Positions 1-12,000 of a DNA stretch of 64,000 nt are shown here, one piece after another. Below the pieces are notes generated by a model that saw only the letters and a program-made list of their open reading frames with translations, was not told the DNA's origin and did not search any database. The translations under genes and the position numbers were made by a program. The stretch covers positions 62,001 to 126,000 of the forward strand of contig JALNQF010000064.1 of NCBI GenBank assembly GCA_028456385.1, in the 5' to 3' direction. This DNA comes from Ophiosphaerella korrae (Eukaryota > Ascomycota > Dothideomycetes > Pleosporales > Phaeosphaeriaceae). Every line of letters begins with the position of its first letter. Positions within the stretch are counted from its first letter, which is position 1.

Positions 1-1180
1 TACAGTCTGATAGCTGTCGAAGATTGGCCTGTGAAGGCTGAGTTGGTACAAGATTCCTTTTCTTGGGATACAGCGACCAGGCTTCTAGAAAGAACGTAGG
101 GCGAAATGGGAGAAGCAGAAGAGAAGCAGAAGAGAAGCCTGCAGTTAGCAGTGGCGGGGGTGTAATATGGCAAAAGCGTCCGTTGCAGGACTAGCCAATT
201 GTTGAACGAGTGAAATGCGGTTCGCCTGAATACCATGGTCGGGATCATATACCTTATATATACCGCAGCTCGGCAGTGCGTTGATCGGACGTCTTACATT
301 GCAACCCTGTCAATTCGAAACACAGGTCCGCGCGTACCAAGGAAAGGATCAGCAGCAAGGAGAAACATCTTTACGGTGTTCGCATCATCTTCGGACCAAC
401 TGCAGAATTGGCCTTCCCAAACACCAAAAAGGTGCAACATTCCTTGGTTGATGTTGACGTGACAGAATGCTTGAGCTGGTTGAGAAGGCCAGGGAGCCAA
501 TCAGAGTGCGTGCGCACATGGCATCGGCGTGTCCCAAGAGAGGTCGAAAAGCCGTGAGCACACAAGGGCATTCGATATAACGCGATAGTTGGCGCATGTT
601 TCGCACACTTTGTCACGATGTCCACCAAGGGCAAAACTAGTAAGCGCGTGTAGGTGGCTCGCAAGGCATGGCTGATGTAAAGTGAGATGTTTATGCGCTT
701 CTGCTGGAGGCACTCATCCTCGGACACCGGCGGCGGCCATAGGTGCCTAGTCAGCCTGTGCCGCATGGGTCGAATGCTTGGTGGAGAGACCATGACGAGT
801 CCATGTTTGAAACTTTTGTTGCGGATTAATGCATCGATGGCCGAGCCGCTGGGGGCCGCTGTGGGGAAACATGATGACGCTAGGTTGCAATGAGGAGGGC
901 AAATGCAACAACTGAGCAAATCCGCCAAGAGAGTATCACGCGACTCGATCTAGCCGTTAGACCTGTCTTGCACCAACATCGTCGTCCTTTCAACTCTATC
1001 GACTATCGGGTTATCACACATCTATACCCTTCTTGATTTTGCATAATATCGCATTGATTCTCGAGCGCGGTACATGATCTACCGGTCATTTTACCACATT
1101 GCAAAACACAGGACACGATTCCTTGATCCAGCTGACAACCCTTGCCTTAGGCATATTGTACTGTAATACTATTCCCCAAA
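1..1180. other. 5' flank without a supportable gene
   Basis: The longest open frame here (minus strand, about 371-928) has low-complexity composition, no recognisable motif and no splice-supported continuation, so I do not call it. The stretch just before the polymerase gene at 1181 is T/C-rich and probably contains its promoter and 5' UTR. I see nothing else. Confidence 0.5.
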
Positions 1181-3357
1181 ATGAGCACCGACACCTGCCC
1201 TGCCCAGACACGCACCAGACCACTATCACCTAATTCGACGGTATCACAGTCTAGCCTCAGTCTTAGCAGCATCCCACCCATTGCGGTTCTCATCGCCCAT
1301 TTAAAGCATGGCGAAAGCAATGCCATCAACGAGACACTGCAACAGTACGATGCGCCTCTCATTACTGATGTATCAAGAGCAAAGGTGTTCATTGGCAGGA
1401 TTGGAACTAAGCGACGGGCCGAATTTGAGCTGAGGGCGCGGAAGTTGGTGGTTGAAGAAGTTACCCCATCAAAACGGCATGCCAGTCCCGTAAAGGCAAT
1501 GGAATCGGCCCATAAAAAAAGAAGAATCTCTATGAATACAAATACCAATATCTCGGATCAAGCAGATTCAACCACTGAGGATGAAGGTCTTGGAAACAGT
1601 AATGATGCACTCCTCCCCAAGAAACCAGAAACTCCCACATCGCCGCGCTCTCAGATCCAGGCTATTGATCATGCTACATCTATCTTTGAAAACCCTTCGA
1701 GACATGATATTATTTGGGTTATCAAGGCCGATTGGCTAGACGCTTGTGTTACTGCCGGTCATCTGGTGCCCCTTGGCAGCAATCTGGTGTACAAATGCAA
1801 AGCTCTAGACAGGCCAAAGCTAACAGATAATAAATCCATTAAGGCAAGTTTCTCGGCAGCGGCAAAGGCGACACCTCTTTCAAAGACCTTGTTAGCGACA
1901 CGGCCCCTAGCCACACATGGTATCTTGGATAGGGCTAAGACTGATGCAATATTTAATGCACCAAAAACGGCCTATCAGCGACATAAAACTGGCAATCATG
2001 TCTCTCGTCGATTTGAAGGAAAGAGCTTCGCGCCCTCCAACCAGCAACTAGAACAGACTTTTGCTTCACGCACCGCACACTTGCTTCAAATGACGACAAG
2101 TGACTATGATAGTGCAGACAGTGACACGCCTCCACCTCCAGAATGGGTGAAGAATCGTGTGAAGTATGCTTGCCAACGCTTCACGCCAGCCAACGGACCA
2201 AACAAGGACTTTTTAGAGCAACTCAAGAAAATTCGAACAGCTCGCACATTAATTAATGACGAAATCGGTGTACGCGCCTATTCAACAATTATTGCCGCGA
2301 TTGCAGCCTATCCTCACAAACTTAGTCACCCTCGGGAGCTTGCTCAACTTCCTGGATGCGATGAGAAGACTGCGGTTCTCTTTGTAGAATGGAAGAATAC
2401 GGGTAAAATACAAGCCATCGAAGACTATGAGAATGACGAAGCGATGAAAGTTCTGCGTTTGTTCTACAACATCTGGGGCGTTGGCGCAAAGACTGCGCGA
2501 CAGTTCTACTACAACAACCATTGGACGGAGTTGGACGATATTATCGAATTTGGCTGGAACGAGCTAGATCGCGTGCAGCAAATCGGCTTAAAATACTACG
2601 AGGAATTTCAAGTCCGGATTCCACGGCCAGAGGTCGAACAGATAGCGTCTGTTGTCCGAGAGCACGCAGTTCGGCTTCGAGATGAGCGCATTACTGTGAC
2701 TCTAGTGGGTGGATACCGTCGAGGTAAAGCAGCGTCTGGTGACGTAGACATGATCGTTTCGCATCCTGACCTTGGGTCAACGGCTGGACTAGTCAGAGAG
2801 ATAGTCGACGCGCTGGAAGATTCGAAGTATATTACACACACACTGACCCTGAGTTTGAAGAATACTAGCAGAGGCCAAGAAACGCTGCCGTTCCGTTCTG
2901 CAAAAGGTGCAGCCGCAGGGTTCGATACACTCGACAAGGCATTAGTAGTCTGGCAGAACCCCCAATGGCCAACTCGCGGCCAAGATCTCGCCGCAAATCC
3001 AAACTCCCGGAATCCAAATATCCATCGCCGTGTCGACATCATTGTTGCCCCGTGGCGGACTGTGGGTTGTGCCGTTATGGTTAGTATAATTACTTCAAAG
3101 CTTTACCTAGAAAAGAAATCTTACCTAAAAAGGGCTGGAGTGGCAGTACCACGTTCCAAAGAGATCTACGCCGCTACGCCAAGTACACCAAGGCCTGGAA
3201 ATTCGACAGCAGCGGCATCCGGAGCCGGAACACAGGTGAGGTCATACAAATCGAGGGTCCAAATGGCGTAGACGGAACACCTGAGGATGCTGAGAAGGCC
3301 GTCTTCGAAGGCCTCGGGTTAGAATTCATTCCACCAGAGTACAGGGTGACATATTGA
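1181..3357 (+). CDS. POL4: X-family DNA polymerase (POL4/pol lambda-mu type)
   Basis: Gap-filling DNA polymerase, expected to act in the nucleus in non-homologous end joining and base excision repair. The model is two exons, 1181-3079 and 3133-3357, giving about 707 aa. Seen in order: an N-terminal BRCT-like region (the segment around DIIWVIKADWLDACV, residues ~178-192); a helix-hairpin-helix stretch (WGVGAKTARQF, ~430-440); the nucleotidyltransferase core with GGYRRGKAASGDVD, which carries two metal-binding Asp; and a third Asp in RRVDIIVAP. Intron GTTAGT...AAAAAG (3080-3132) is in phase 0. Removing it restores the conserved GWSGSTTFQRDLRRYA segment and a family-typical C-terminus ending EYRVTY. 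Without splicing the frame ends in unrelated sequence at 3271. Family and fold are secure; lambda-like versus mu-like class is not resolved. Confidence 0.93.
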
Positions 3358-3487
3358 AATGAGCATCCAAGCCCTCTGTGAAGCGCCCGCGTCAATTCTC
3401 AATACAGCCGCATTAAACCTCTCCCTCTCCACCCCATACCTCACATATCTTCCCTATACCAATAATAACAACACTGCCAGACCTAAA

Positions 3488-4010
3488 ATGCCATGCCTCA
3501 CACCCGCGCACAAACTCTATATCGCCACCCTCCTCCTCCTAACCCACACCACCCTCGCGCTCCTCCTCTTCTTCACAAGCTTCACAAAGTACCGCGCCTG
3601 GCACGCAACGCTATCCCACCACAACTGCACCAACGGCGCGATCCTGCGCACCACCGTCTTCCTCGTGACGTGCGCGCCGTTGAGCGGCGTGCTGGGCGTT
3701 GTGGCAGCGAGTCTGTATTATGTGCGGAAGAAGAGCGTGTATGGGCAGTTTGAAGGGCACATGAGGAGGCGGGGACGGGGGTATGGGGTTGATCCTGGGG
3801 ATGCGGGGGGAGGGGGTTGTTGGGGGGAAGAGCGGGGAGGGCAGCGTGCGACGGCCGGTGGAGCGCGTTGAGAGCGTTGTGCAACGTGCGGATGTGGCGC
3901 GCCATATATCGGTGACGCCGTACGGGTGGAATATGCGGGGTGAGGGCGGGGAGAAGACGCGGTTGGCGAGGAGCGGTTCTGTACGCACGTGTGACGAGGA
4001 TGGGTTGTGA
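3488..4010 (+). CDS. Small two-TM membrane protein with an unresolved frame jump
   Basis: From the ATG at 3488 the protein opens with a hydrophobic segment (IATLLLLTHTTLALLLFF), then a polar Cys-containing loop (HHNCTNGAI), a second hydrophobic helix (VFLVTCAPLSGVLGVVAASL) and a basic stretch (YYVRKKS). This frame loses protein character in a G-rich stretch at about 3780-3860 and stops at 3871. The +1 frame then carries a plausible hydrophilic tail ending in TCDEDGL at 4010. Either a one-base indel in a poly-G run (3805-3832) or a small intron joins the two; I could not find one unambiguous GT-AG pair. If joined, it is about 173 aa. It starts 131 bp after POL4. No family recognised. Confidence 0.42.
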
Positions 4011-4181
4011 GGAAGGGGGTGATGGATATTTGGTTGGGGTGGGGGAGCAAAGACGTGTGGGAACGTGATGCCGTGTATTTATGTTGAGAATGATGATCCA
4101 AATCTCCAATTACTACCACCTAACTACCAACAAGCGAACATGGAACTAAATGAAATGGTATCATATCGCTACACTTCCCAA

Positions 4182-5152
4182 CTACTGCCCCTTCCTCAAC
4201 GCCTCCAAATGCCACCCAAACACCTTTTCGAAAATACCCTTACCCTCCCCCTCAATCACATCCCCATGGCATGCAATAATCCGCTCAAAATCCCACTTGG
4301 CGATCCTGCCCACACTCTGATTGAACCCCGGGCGATCCCCTTTACTCGTGCCATACCAAATCGTCCTCTTCTGCCAAACCGCCGTCCCCGCCGTGCTCTG
4401 CAGGGCGCCAAAAATCCTTGTCAATATGCCGCTCTGCGGATCGACGCCGGACTTGCTGAACTGCTCGGTCGCAGGCAGATTGAACATGAGGTCTGCGGTG
4501 ATGAGGGTCTTGGTGGGCTTGTGGTTGAAGACGATTTCCTTGTTGAGGTGGGCGGGGACGTATTCCCAGTCGAACTCATCGTCAAATTCGGGCGAGATGG
4601 AGGTGATGGGGTCGGATTTGCGGAAGACGAAGGCGAAGGGTACTTTTTCGTTGTTTTGCTTGTCGCGCTTTTCCGGGAGTGTTTCGGGGCCCAGGACGAG
4701 TGCGTTAGGGTACGCTTGGTGCCAGGGGCCGAGGAAGATGTGGTGCTGTGGGGGTCAATGGGTGCTTGGGTGGGGCGTGGGGGGGGGGGGGGGGATTTAC
4801 CTCTGCATCGAGGGCGGCGATGTATTTTACTTCTCCTAGTTCGGAAACTTTGCGCTTAACATCATCGGTCAACGCAACAGGAGAGAAGACGGCGAGGGCA
4901 CCAGATTGTAGGCGGACTGTCATCATGATTAGCCATGGCCAGCGTTGTATAATACATCGTACTTACCAATCGTACCACGCCCGCCAATCTTTATCCTACC
5001 AAAACGCCAGAAGGGCACCGAGAGTGTGGCTTTAGCCAATAAGTCAATAAGGTGATGATAGTAGGTTAAACCAACATACTTATTACTTTGGGGACAACAT
5101 CACGAATAACCATGACCTTGGCTGGGTCGGAGGGCACTAGCTTGGAACTCAT
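4182..5152 (-). CDS. DUF4336 domain protein
   Basis: Four exons on the minus strand, start ATG at 5152 (MSSKLVPSDPAKVMVIRDVV...), stop at 4182, about 270 aa. The intron borders are clean: after KVI with donor GTATGT; after GGRGTI with donor GTAAGT; and after IAALDAE with donor GTAAAT, an intron containing a run of about 16 C. The spliced product carries the DUF4336 hallmarks: RLQSGALAVFSPVALTDDV, then GEVKYIAALDAEHHIFLGPW, a loading-type LVLGPETLPEKR segment, and a C-terminal WDFERIIACHGDVIEG. DUF4336 proteins have a metallo-beta-lactamase-like layout with His/Asp clusters (HHIFLGPWH, ACHGD), but their substrate is not known to me. The long open frame on the plus strand here is a shadow. Confidence 0.82.
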
Positions 5153-5329
5153 GTTGGGTTGTGGGTGATGTATCGGTGAGAAAAAGAAGATGTGAAGAGG
5201 AATAGTCAGGCACGTGGAAAGTTTTAAGTTTGGAAATAGAAGACGTCAAGGAACCCTTGATGACGCAATGTTCTAGATGTCGTTTGTTATTGTTTCTTGT
5301 GAATTGGCGACTCCGAGACGTCAGTCACG

Positions 5330-5365
<36 letters not shown>

Positions 5366-5850
5366 TCATGTGAATTGCCTCGGCCGATGTCTAATATGAT
5401 GAGTATATCACGGCCTCGGATGGGCGTCATGAAGGTTTGATGGTTGTGCGCTTCATGCAGGTTGCAAGGGGCCGAGGTGCGATAGTTAGGGCTGACAAAG
5501 CTGCGTCATAGCTCCCAAGACCTAGAATTTGAGATTCTTTCTCAAATGTTATGGGATTGGGTCTTACTTTGATTATTCATCTAAGCCACTACCTGCGTCC
5601 CTTGATATAGTACATACCCCACCTCGTAATACTGAATAGCTGACGGCATTTGTATTTCCACCCCCATTGCTGACCTTTCCTTGGCAATAGCTCTCTGGAC
5701 TCTCCAGGTCTTGTGCAGGCGTCTGCGTACCATCGCAATGATCGGGCCAAATGTTGTCGGCCGCGTGGTGGGGAAGCGGGAAATTGCTGACTTGTCCGTT
5801 GGCGTAAATTCGTCCTTGTTTGTAATGTTCGTATTCATCGGTTGCACCCC
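5153..5850. other. Intergenic region between DUF4336 gene and RRP45
   Basis: About 700 bp containing an (AT)n tract (listed separately) and no convincing ORF. It holds the upstream region of the DUF4336 gene and the 3' flank of RRP45. Confidence 0.5.
5334..5361. repeat. (AT)14 microsatellite
   Basis: A perfect run of alternating A and T is read directly from the sequence. It lies in the intergenic region upstream of the DUF4336 gene. Confidence 0.95.
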
Positions 5851-6828
5851 TCATCTAGCGTTCTCAGCGCTTAGCTCAGCCATCAAGCCTCCAGCATCTC
5901 TCTGTTTGGCATCCTCAGCAAGTTTTTGTTCGATAAACTTGCTGATCTCTTTTACCTTCTGCAGCGCGATGTTGGTGCACTGCAGCATAGCTAACGGGTT
6001 CATTGTTGCTCCTCCATATTTTGCGATCTGACAAATTTCGCCATGTTTGTTCATGGTGATGATGATCTCTGCCTGCCGAACCTGCTCTTCGGCCAGATTT
6101 GCATCCACCAGAAAGATCTCGCCGTCGGAAAAGTATGAAAAGGTGACGCAGACGGGCTGATGCAGGATGGATAGTGGAATCGGGTCGCGTTCGCGGGTAC
6201 TGAGAATAGTTGCCTTTTCTCCTTGGACGACAACGTCGGGCCTTCGAAAGTGTTGCAATGCGGCCATTACAGCGACACACGAGGCGTCAATGAGCCCACC
6301 ATCGTGGTCGATGATGTGCACGTCGGCCCGAAGAGCGAAGCATTTCAGGCCTGCTATAATGCATAACGACTCGGTGTCAAGGGCGTTGGAGCGGCGGATA
6401 GCCTTCTCCAGTATGCGTGACAGAATGACTTCGGCATCGGTAGGTCTGTCTCAGGTCAATGAGCGCCTGCATGCTACATGGATAGTAGCAAACATACCGG
6501 CCGACTTCGAATGCTGGGGAAGCCATGGGCGAGAACTCGGTGACTATTTGGAAGACACCGTCAAACTTGCGCTCAGGGAGTGGTGCCGTCACTTGAATTG
6601 ATATGCGCGCAATGACTCTTGGGATGGTCAGGTCATGTATATATCAGAAAGATGTTGATTGTACCTGGTCTTGCCTAGTTGCACGTCTGCGACGCCATAT
6701 TCGTCCCCAAAGGTCAGGTCAATCTTCCGGAATGCATCGAAAGCTCGCCCGTCGAGTCGTATTTCCTCTTGTAGCGCTTGTTTGATGAATTCGCGCTCAT
6801 TAACAGATATTTCAGCTTCTCGAGGCAT
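5851..6828 (-). CDS. RRP45: Exosome core subunit Rrp45 (RNase PH fold)
   Basis: Non-catalytic RNase-PH-type ring subunit of the RNA exosome (EXOSC9/PM-Scl75 in animals), acting in nuclear and cytoplasmic RNA processing and decay. I chose the ATG at 6828, giving MPREAEISVNEREFI, because Rrp45 proteins start this way; an in-frame ATG lies further upstream at 6879. Three exons: intron 1 (donor GTACAA) follows LGKTR and joins VIARISIQVTAPLPER; intron 2 (donor GTATGT) follows FEVGR and joins PTDAEVILSRILEKAIRRS. Conserved segments seen: EEIRLDGRAFDAFRKI, FSPMASPAFEVGRPTDAEV, CIIAGLKCFALRADVHIID and DGGLIDASCVAVMAAL. The product is about 300 aa, normal for the family. It is divergent from CWC15 across 246 bp, which must hold both promoters. 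Confidence 0.95.
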
Positions 6829-7074
6829 CTTGCCCCTATCCGTCTCAAAGTAAGTAGTATGGTTGCTGTCGTGATGCAAGGTCCTATGCGGGGACTGGTG
6901 AAAATGCGACGGGGCGGAGAAACGCCAAGGCGCAGGCTTAGCGCGACTTTTCCATCAAGACGGCAACTCTCCCAGCTCCCAGCCTACATTCACGACAAAC
7001 CGCATCAACCACGCAGGAGACTTCCGAAACCAAGACTAGGACTACCAAACACGCCGAAATAATCTCTCGGAACA

Positions 7075-7888
7075 ATGACGACCGCACACAGACCGACATT
7101 CGATCCCGCACGCGGCAAAGAAGCTCAGCGCGGGCCTGCCTACCATCAACGGTTGCTTCCTGCCCATACCATCCTCAAACACAGGCAACCGGGACAGGGA
7201 GGCGATGCCGACACACACACGCGCGACCTCCGTGCCGAGCTACTTGAGGCTGAGGCGCGTCACTATGCAAAGAAGAACGGCACCTACGTAGAGCCAGAGT
7301 CTGCAGCGGATCCTAGCGGTGTCTCGAAGCGGCAGATTGATGCAGTTTCAACGGCAGACGAGGGCGAAGAAGACGAAGCAGCCCAGAAGCGGCGGCGGAT
7401 AGAGATGCTTGAGCAATACCGGGAGATAGATGCGGACGACAGCAGTAGTGAAAGTGAGAGTAGCGACGATGAGTATGCACTACACTACACCCCTATCTAG
7501 CAATACATTAATCTGTGTCTAGCGAGGAAGACGACGAAGATGAAACCGCAGCCCTTATGCGCGAACTTGAGAAGATCAAAAAGGAGCGCGCCGAAGCCAA
7601 AACCAAGGAGGAGGCAGAGCGCGCAGCAGAAGAGGAAGAACAGCGAGAGATTGACGTCGCGCGAGGCAATCCACTGCTCAATTCCCGCGACTTTGCCATG
7701 AAACGACGCTGGGACGACGACGTGGTGTTCAAGAACCAGGCACGAGGCACTGAAGAGAAGAACAAGAAGAAGGAATTCATCAATGACATGCTGCGATCAG
7801 ACTTCCACAAAAAGTTTATGGTGAGTTGTGGCCTCAAGTTGCTATAACCAGACGACTAACCTTATGATAGTCAAAGTATGTCCGATGA
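7075..7888 (+). CDS. CWC15: Pre-mRNA splicing factor Cwc15/Cwf15
   Basis: Component of the NineTeen/Prp19 (CDC5) complex of the spliceosome. Three exons: 7075-7472, 7523-7820 and 7871-7888, giving 237 aa. The N-terminus is diagnostic ([20 protein letters not shown]), followed by [19 protein letters not shown] sequence (here [15 protein letters not shown]), [16 protein letters not shown], a long acidic/coiled-coil middle ([21 protein letters not shown]), and the conserved C-terminal GNPLL...[19 protein letters not shown] and [18 protein letters not shown]. The last exon encodes only SKYVR plus stop and is missed by an unspliced reading. Both introns are GT-AG with short lengths (50 bp each). 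Confidence 0.95.
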
Positions 7889-8565
7889 TATCATTCCCGA
7901 ATCTTTCCTTTTCATCTCGGGATTTCATGCATTGCTGGCGTAGGTGGACCTTGGCGCAACATCTCTTTAATTGTTCACATCAACGCGGGAAGGCCGCGGA
8001 GCCAGTGACGCAGAATGGCCCTTATCGCGATCAGCGACGAACTATCGTTTCAGGCTATCTTTCGCTTCAGCCAGCGACTGCCATTGATCGAGCGAATCAG
8101 GACCATTTCATGTTTGACAAGACTATAAAACCAAACTTGCCGTCTGTGTATATGCTACTATTCTGGGTCTGCAGTGACCTCCAGTGTGAATGAGCCGGAC
8201 TACCGACAGTGATCCGTAACAACAGAGTCAGTATCTAAACATGCTGCAACACGCATCACCGCTTTCTTTACACAAATAACCACACCTTGCCACCTTCACC
8301 CGTCCCACACTAGGAATCTGCTCTAGTGTCGGAAGAATACCAAGCACACCTTGGCAGCTTCTTCTCCCCCTCCCCCTGGCTCTCATAGCGCTTGTCCACC
8401 CCCGATCAGCGTGGGGATGGATAAGCTCCCTACGCCAAATGACCTCATGAGGCTTGACAACGGCCTAGCACAAAATCCAACACTAATATAAACGCCTTTA
8501 AAAACATCCATCGCATCTCAATACACCATCTCTGCATCCACCACAAAACCCATCAATCCTCCATA
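7889..8565. other. Intergenic region between CWC15 and the Gly-rich gene
   Basis: Roughly 680 bp. It ends in a CT/CA-rich stretch (8330-8565) typical of a filamentous-fungal promoter and 5' UTR for the downstream gene. No ORF with coding character beyond short chance frames. Confidence 0.5.
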
Positions 8566-9025
8566 ATGTCCGGCTACGGAAACCTCACCTCCTCCCACTC
8601 CCACCCCCCCTCAGCCCAACCCCATCTCCCCACCCTCACCCAAACATCCTCGCACCCTTACTCCAACCCGCACAAATACGGCTCTGGCACAACTGCCGGC
8701 GCTGGCTTCGGTACGCGCCCCCTTTCCCCTCCCCCCCTTTTTTTTAAACCAATCTCACAACGCAGGCAACAAATCTGCCCGCACGGCCCCTCCCACAGCG
8801 CCAGAAACACGCTTCGATAACGCGTCAGCAGCGCCGTATTCGGGTGCGCACGAAAGCCGTGCAGGAAGCGGGTCGACGGCGGGTGCGGGGTGGGGGAATA
8901 AGACCGGGGATTTTGGCGGGGGGAGTATGCTTGGGAAGGTTGTTGAGGGGGTGAAGGGGGTTGTAAGGGGGGAGGGGGAGAAGGAAAGCACTAAAGAAAG
9001 GGATAAATTCAAGAGTATACGTTGA
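8566..9025 (+). CDS. Small Gly/Ser-rich hypothetical protein
   Basis: Two exons joined by an intron that starts at GTACGC just after AGAGFG and ends CGCAG near 8765. The spliced product is about 135 aa: MSGYGNLTSSHSHPP..., a low-complexity Ser/Pro/His N-terminus, then a Gly/Ala-rich middle (GAGWGNKTGDFGGGSML), a short amphipathic KVVEGVKGVVRGEGEK segment and a charged end (KERDKFKSIR). No catalytic motif or family is recognised, and it is probably largely disordered. It is convergent with PIK1; the stop at 9025 lies only 70 bp from the PIK1 stop. Confidence 0.6.
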
Positions 9026-9095
9026 ATTAAATGCATGTCCACTGACTTACTATCTACCGCCCTACCAGAAATGCGTGGGCTCCCATCGTACCCAC

Positions 9096-12000
9096 CTAGT
9101 AAATCCCCTGCGTGCGATACTGAAATGTGTCGTACCTGCCACAATTAGCCGTGCCCAAAAAAAAAAAAAAAACAAATCAAGGAAATGAAAACTTACAGCC
9201 TCGTATAATAACTCCCCACGCTTTTCGCAATTAACTCGTCCACAAACCCCTCTGCCTCCTCGCGACTAAGATGCAACATCATCCTCGCGCGCAAACTGTT
9301 CGTCACGCTCGCCGCCCCCGCTTTAAAGCAATCCATCTTACTCTGCTTACTCATAAGATCCACAAGCATAATAAGGCGCTCGGCATCTTTCCTTAGGGCC
9401 TGAAACGCTTGTTTGCAGAGCACCTTAAAGGCGTCAAAGGCGGGGCTAGCCAAGCCGCCAAGGACGTCGACATATTCCTGCGTGAGCTTGAAGGGCGCGG
9501 CCTCGAAGCCCATGGAGCCGGGGGAGTTGGAGAGCATGAAGCCGAAGTCGATGTGGATGATGTGGCCCATATTGTCGATGAGAAGGTTGCCGTTGTGGCG
9601 GTCCTTGAGCTGCAGGACATAGGAGATGATGCTGTAAGCGGCGAGGGAGCGCGTGAAGGCGTCGACGCCGGCGGCGTAGGCTTCGGAGTCGACTTCGCCA
9701 AAGGTTTTGCGCCAGTGGTCTTGTAGGGTGGCGATGCGTTTGCGGGGATTGGTGCCGGCGGCGATGCTGGCGAGGGTGAGGCTGCGCTTGAGGGAGTGCA
9801 GGGAGACGCCATTGGTAATGGTTTCGATGAGGCCCGAGGACTCGCCTGTGACGAGGATGCGCATTCGTTTGGTCCAGACGGGGACGTTGGCTTCTTCCCA
9901 TATTCGAGTGCAGACTTGAATCAGTTGACAAGCAAAGGCTTCTTGCCGTAGATCAGCGCCAGTTTTGACGATGACGCTGATGAGGTCCCAGTTCTTCATG
10001 TGCCCGTATGGCGAAGATCTCCGTATGCGTTCTCTTTTTGCACTCCACTCTTCGCCAAAGGTAGCAGCACTGGGATCATCTCGATCGCCTTTTCGTCGCA
10101 TACCACCAGTCTTGAGATCGTTTTCCATGCGGGCGGCACCTGCCCCAGAATTAGTCCCTGCCGGTAAGCCATCCTCCAGCTCGTCCGCTTCTGCGGAAAT
10201 GGCTGCTGGGTCTGCCTCAGCCATGATTGTGTCAAAAGTAGGTCCCTGCTCTTCAGCCATGAAGTTTTGCTCCTCCAGACTCTGCATACTTGCAATAATC
10301 TTAGCTTTGATCGCAGCAACCTCTGTTTTTGGTCGTTTTGAACCACTAGCCTCCAGTTGTGCCAGCATCTGAGCAGCTGTCCGCATGTGGGTTGCAAGGG
10401 CTGAGAAGTCTGGCTGATCAGCGCTCTGATTGCCGCGGTTTGCGTTCGCGGGGAGCGTCATTCGTCTCATGGGGACAGGGCTGTTGGATCTGCTGATGGC
10501 GGAGTCGGACGTGCGAGGAGTGGATAGTGTGGCCATTGAAGATAGAGTGTTCGCGCCGCTTGATGATCTGGGTGCCGCCGCTTTCCCGTTGGCGCTCGTT
10601 GGCGGAAGCGTCACTCGCGCCAAGCCAGACGAAATGTCCTCTTCGTCCCCTTCTTTGATGAGCAAAGTACTGCTGAGATCGCCATTTGCCGGCTCGAAGA
10701 CGCTGTCTGAGCCATTGGGGGGAGTCCGATCGAGTGCAAGATACTCGGCACTGGTGATGTCAAACAAGCGCCTTCGCGACGTGCCCTTCTCAAACATCAG
10801 CTTCTCAAGCAGCTGCTGGTTCTGGTCAGTATCTGGGTCAAAGTCAAAATCCTCCTTGAGCACCTCGACCATGAGGAGATAGGGTACTCGCTCCGCGCTA
10901 TTGAGACTGGTCGCTTCTGCTGGATTCATGCGAACTATGCGGTGGTGCTGGCTCTGCGAGGCGATGCCATCCTTGAGGGTGGGCGGGGAGAGGGTAGGAA
11001 TATCAACCTCGGCAGGCAGGTCCTGCGCAATCAAGGCAAGCTCTGCCCTCAGAGCACTCAGCCGCGCAGGCTTGGGCACAATGACCAGCCGGTTCGATAT
11101 ATCCTCCAGAGCGCTCAGGAACTGCGTCTCGCTGCGGAAGTAGTTGGAGCGCAGCAGGCGGACTCTCTGCTGGCGGGTCAGTGCAGTTGGCGTCAGCGGG
11201 CGAGGCAGCTGCGGATGGTGTTTGCGTGGCAGATGGTGGTCTGGCCTGGGGCCCAAGCCTGCCGTCGGCGGCGGCGTGGGCAGGGGAGACGTCTTTGGGT
11301 CGCGGAAATCAGGCAGGGACGAGGAGCTAAGGCGGGCCTCTGCATCCAGGGCCAGCAGCGACGACCGGTGGTGCTGTGCCGAGGGCGCCCGCACCATGCT
11401 CGCCGGCCGAGCGGCCTGCCGCCTGAGGTCGCCCCGCGGCTGGTTCTTGGGCCGCGGCGAGGCGGCTTTGGACGCCCTGCCGTCTTCTGGGTCCGAGTGT
11501 CCCTGCTGGCCGGTCCTCCGCTGCTTTGCCCGCGGCGAGCCCCCGGCCACCGTCTTGCTCCTCGCCACCTTGGCCGTCTGCACATTGTCCGAGATGATGT
11601 CCTCGATGGGCCGCGGCTTTCGCGCCTGCGCAATCGCCAGCGGCCCGGCGTGGGCGGGCAGGAAGGGCGCTGCAATGCTGGCCAGCACCAGGCTGGAAAG
11701 CACCGTCACGGGCAGGATGTTTTCCCTGATCTTCTCGCGGCGCTGCGGCTCGGCGGAGCCAAAGACGATGCGCTGCACGCGGTTGTAGATGCGCCGGCAC
11801 GTCTTGAAGGCAATTGAGCTGGGGGCGCTGGCCAGGTCGTGGAGGTAGGTCTGGAAGAGCCAGAAGGTCTGCGGGCATCAGCAGTGGCCTGCACGGGGGG
11901 TGTTTGTGATGTTTGTGATGTTTTTGACGTCTTTGATGTCTTTGATGTTTTTGATGGCTTTGATAGGGGGACACGCACCAGCAGCGCGCCGTTGACCGAC

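Noticed and set aside
371..928. 185-codon minus-strand ORF upstream of POL4
   Set aside because: Cys/His/Arg composition looks random, with no motif and no neighbour support.
4065..4859. 264-codon plus-strand ORF
   Set aside because: It is the antisense of the DUF4336 exons, which have clean splice sites and family similarity.
10942..11817. 291-codon plus-strand ORF
   Set aside because: Antisense to the PIK1 coding region; low-complexity Arg/Gly content from GC-rich DNA.
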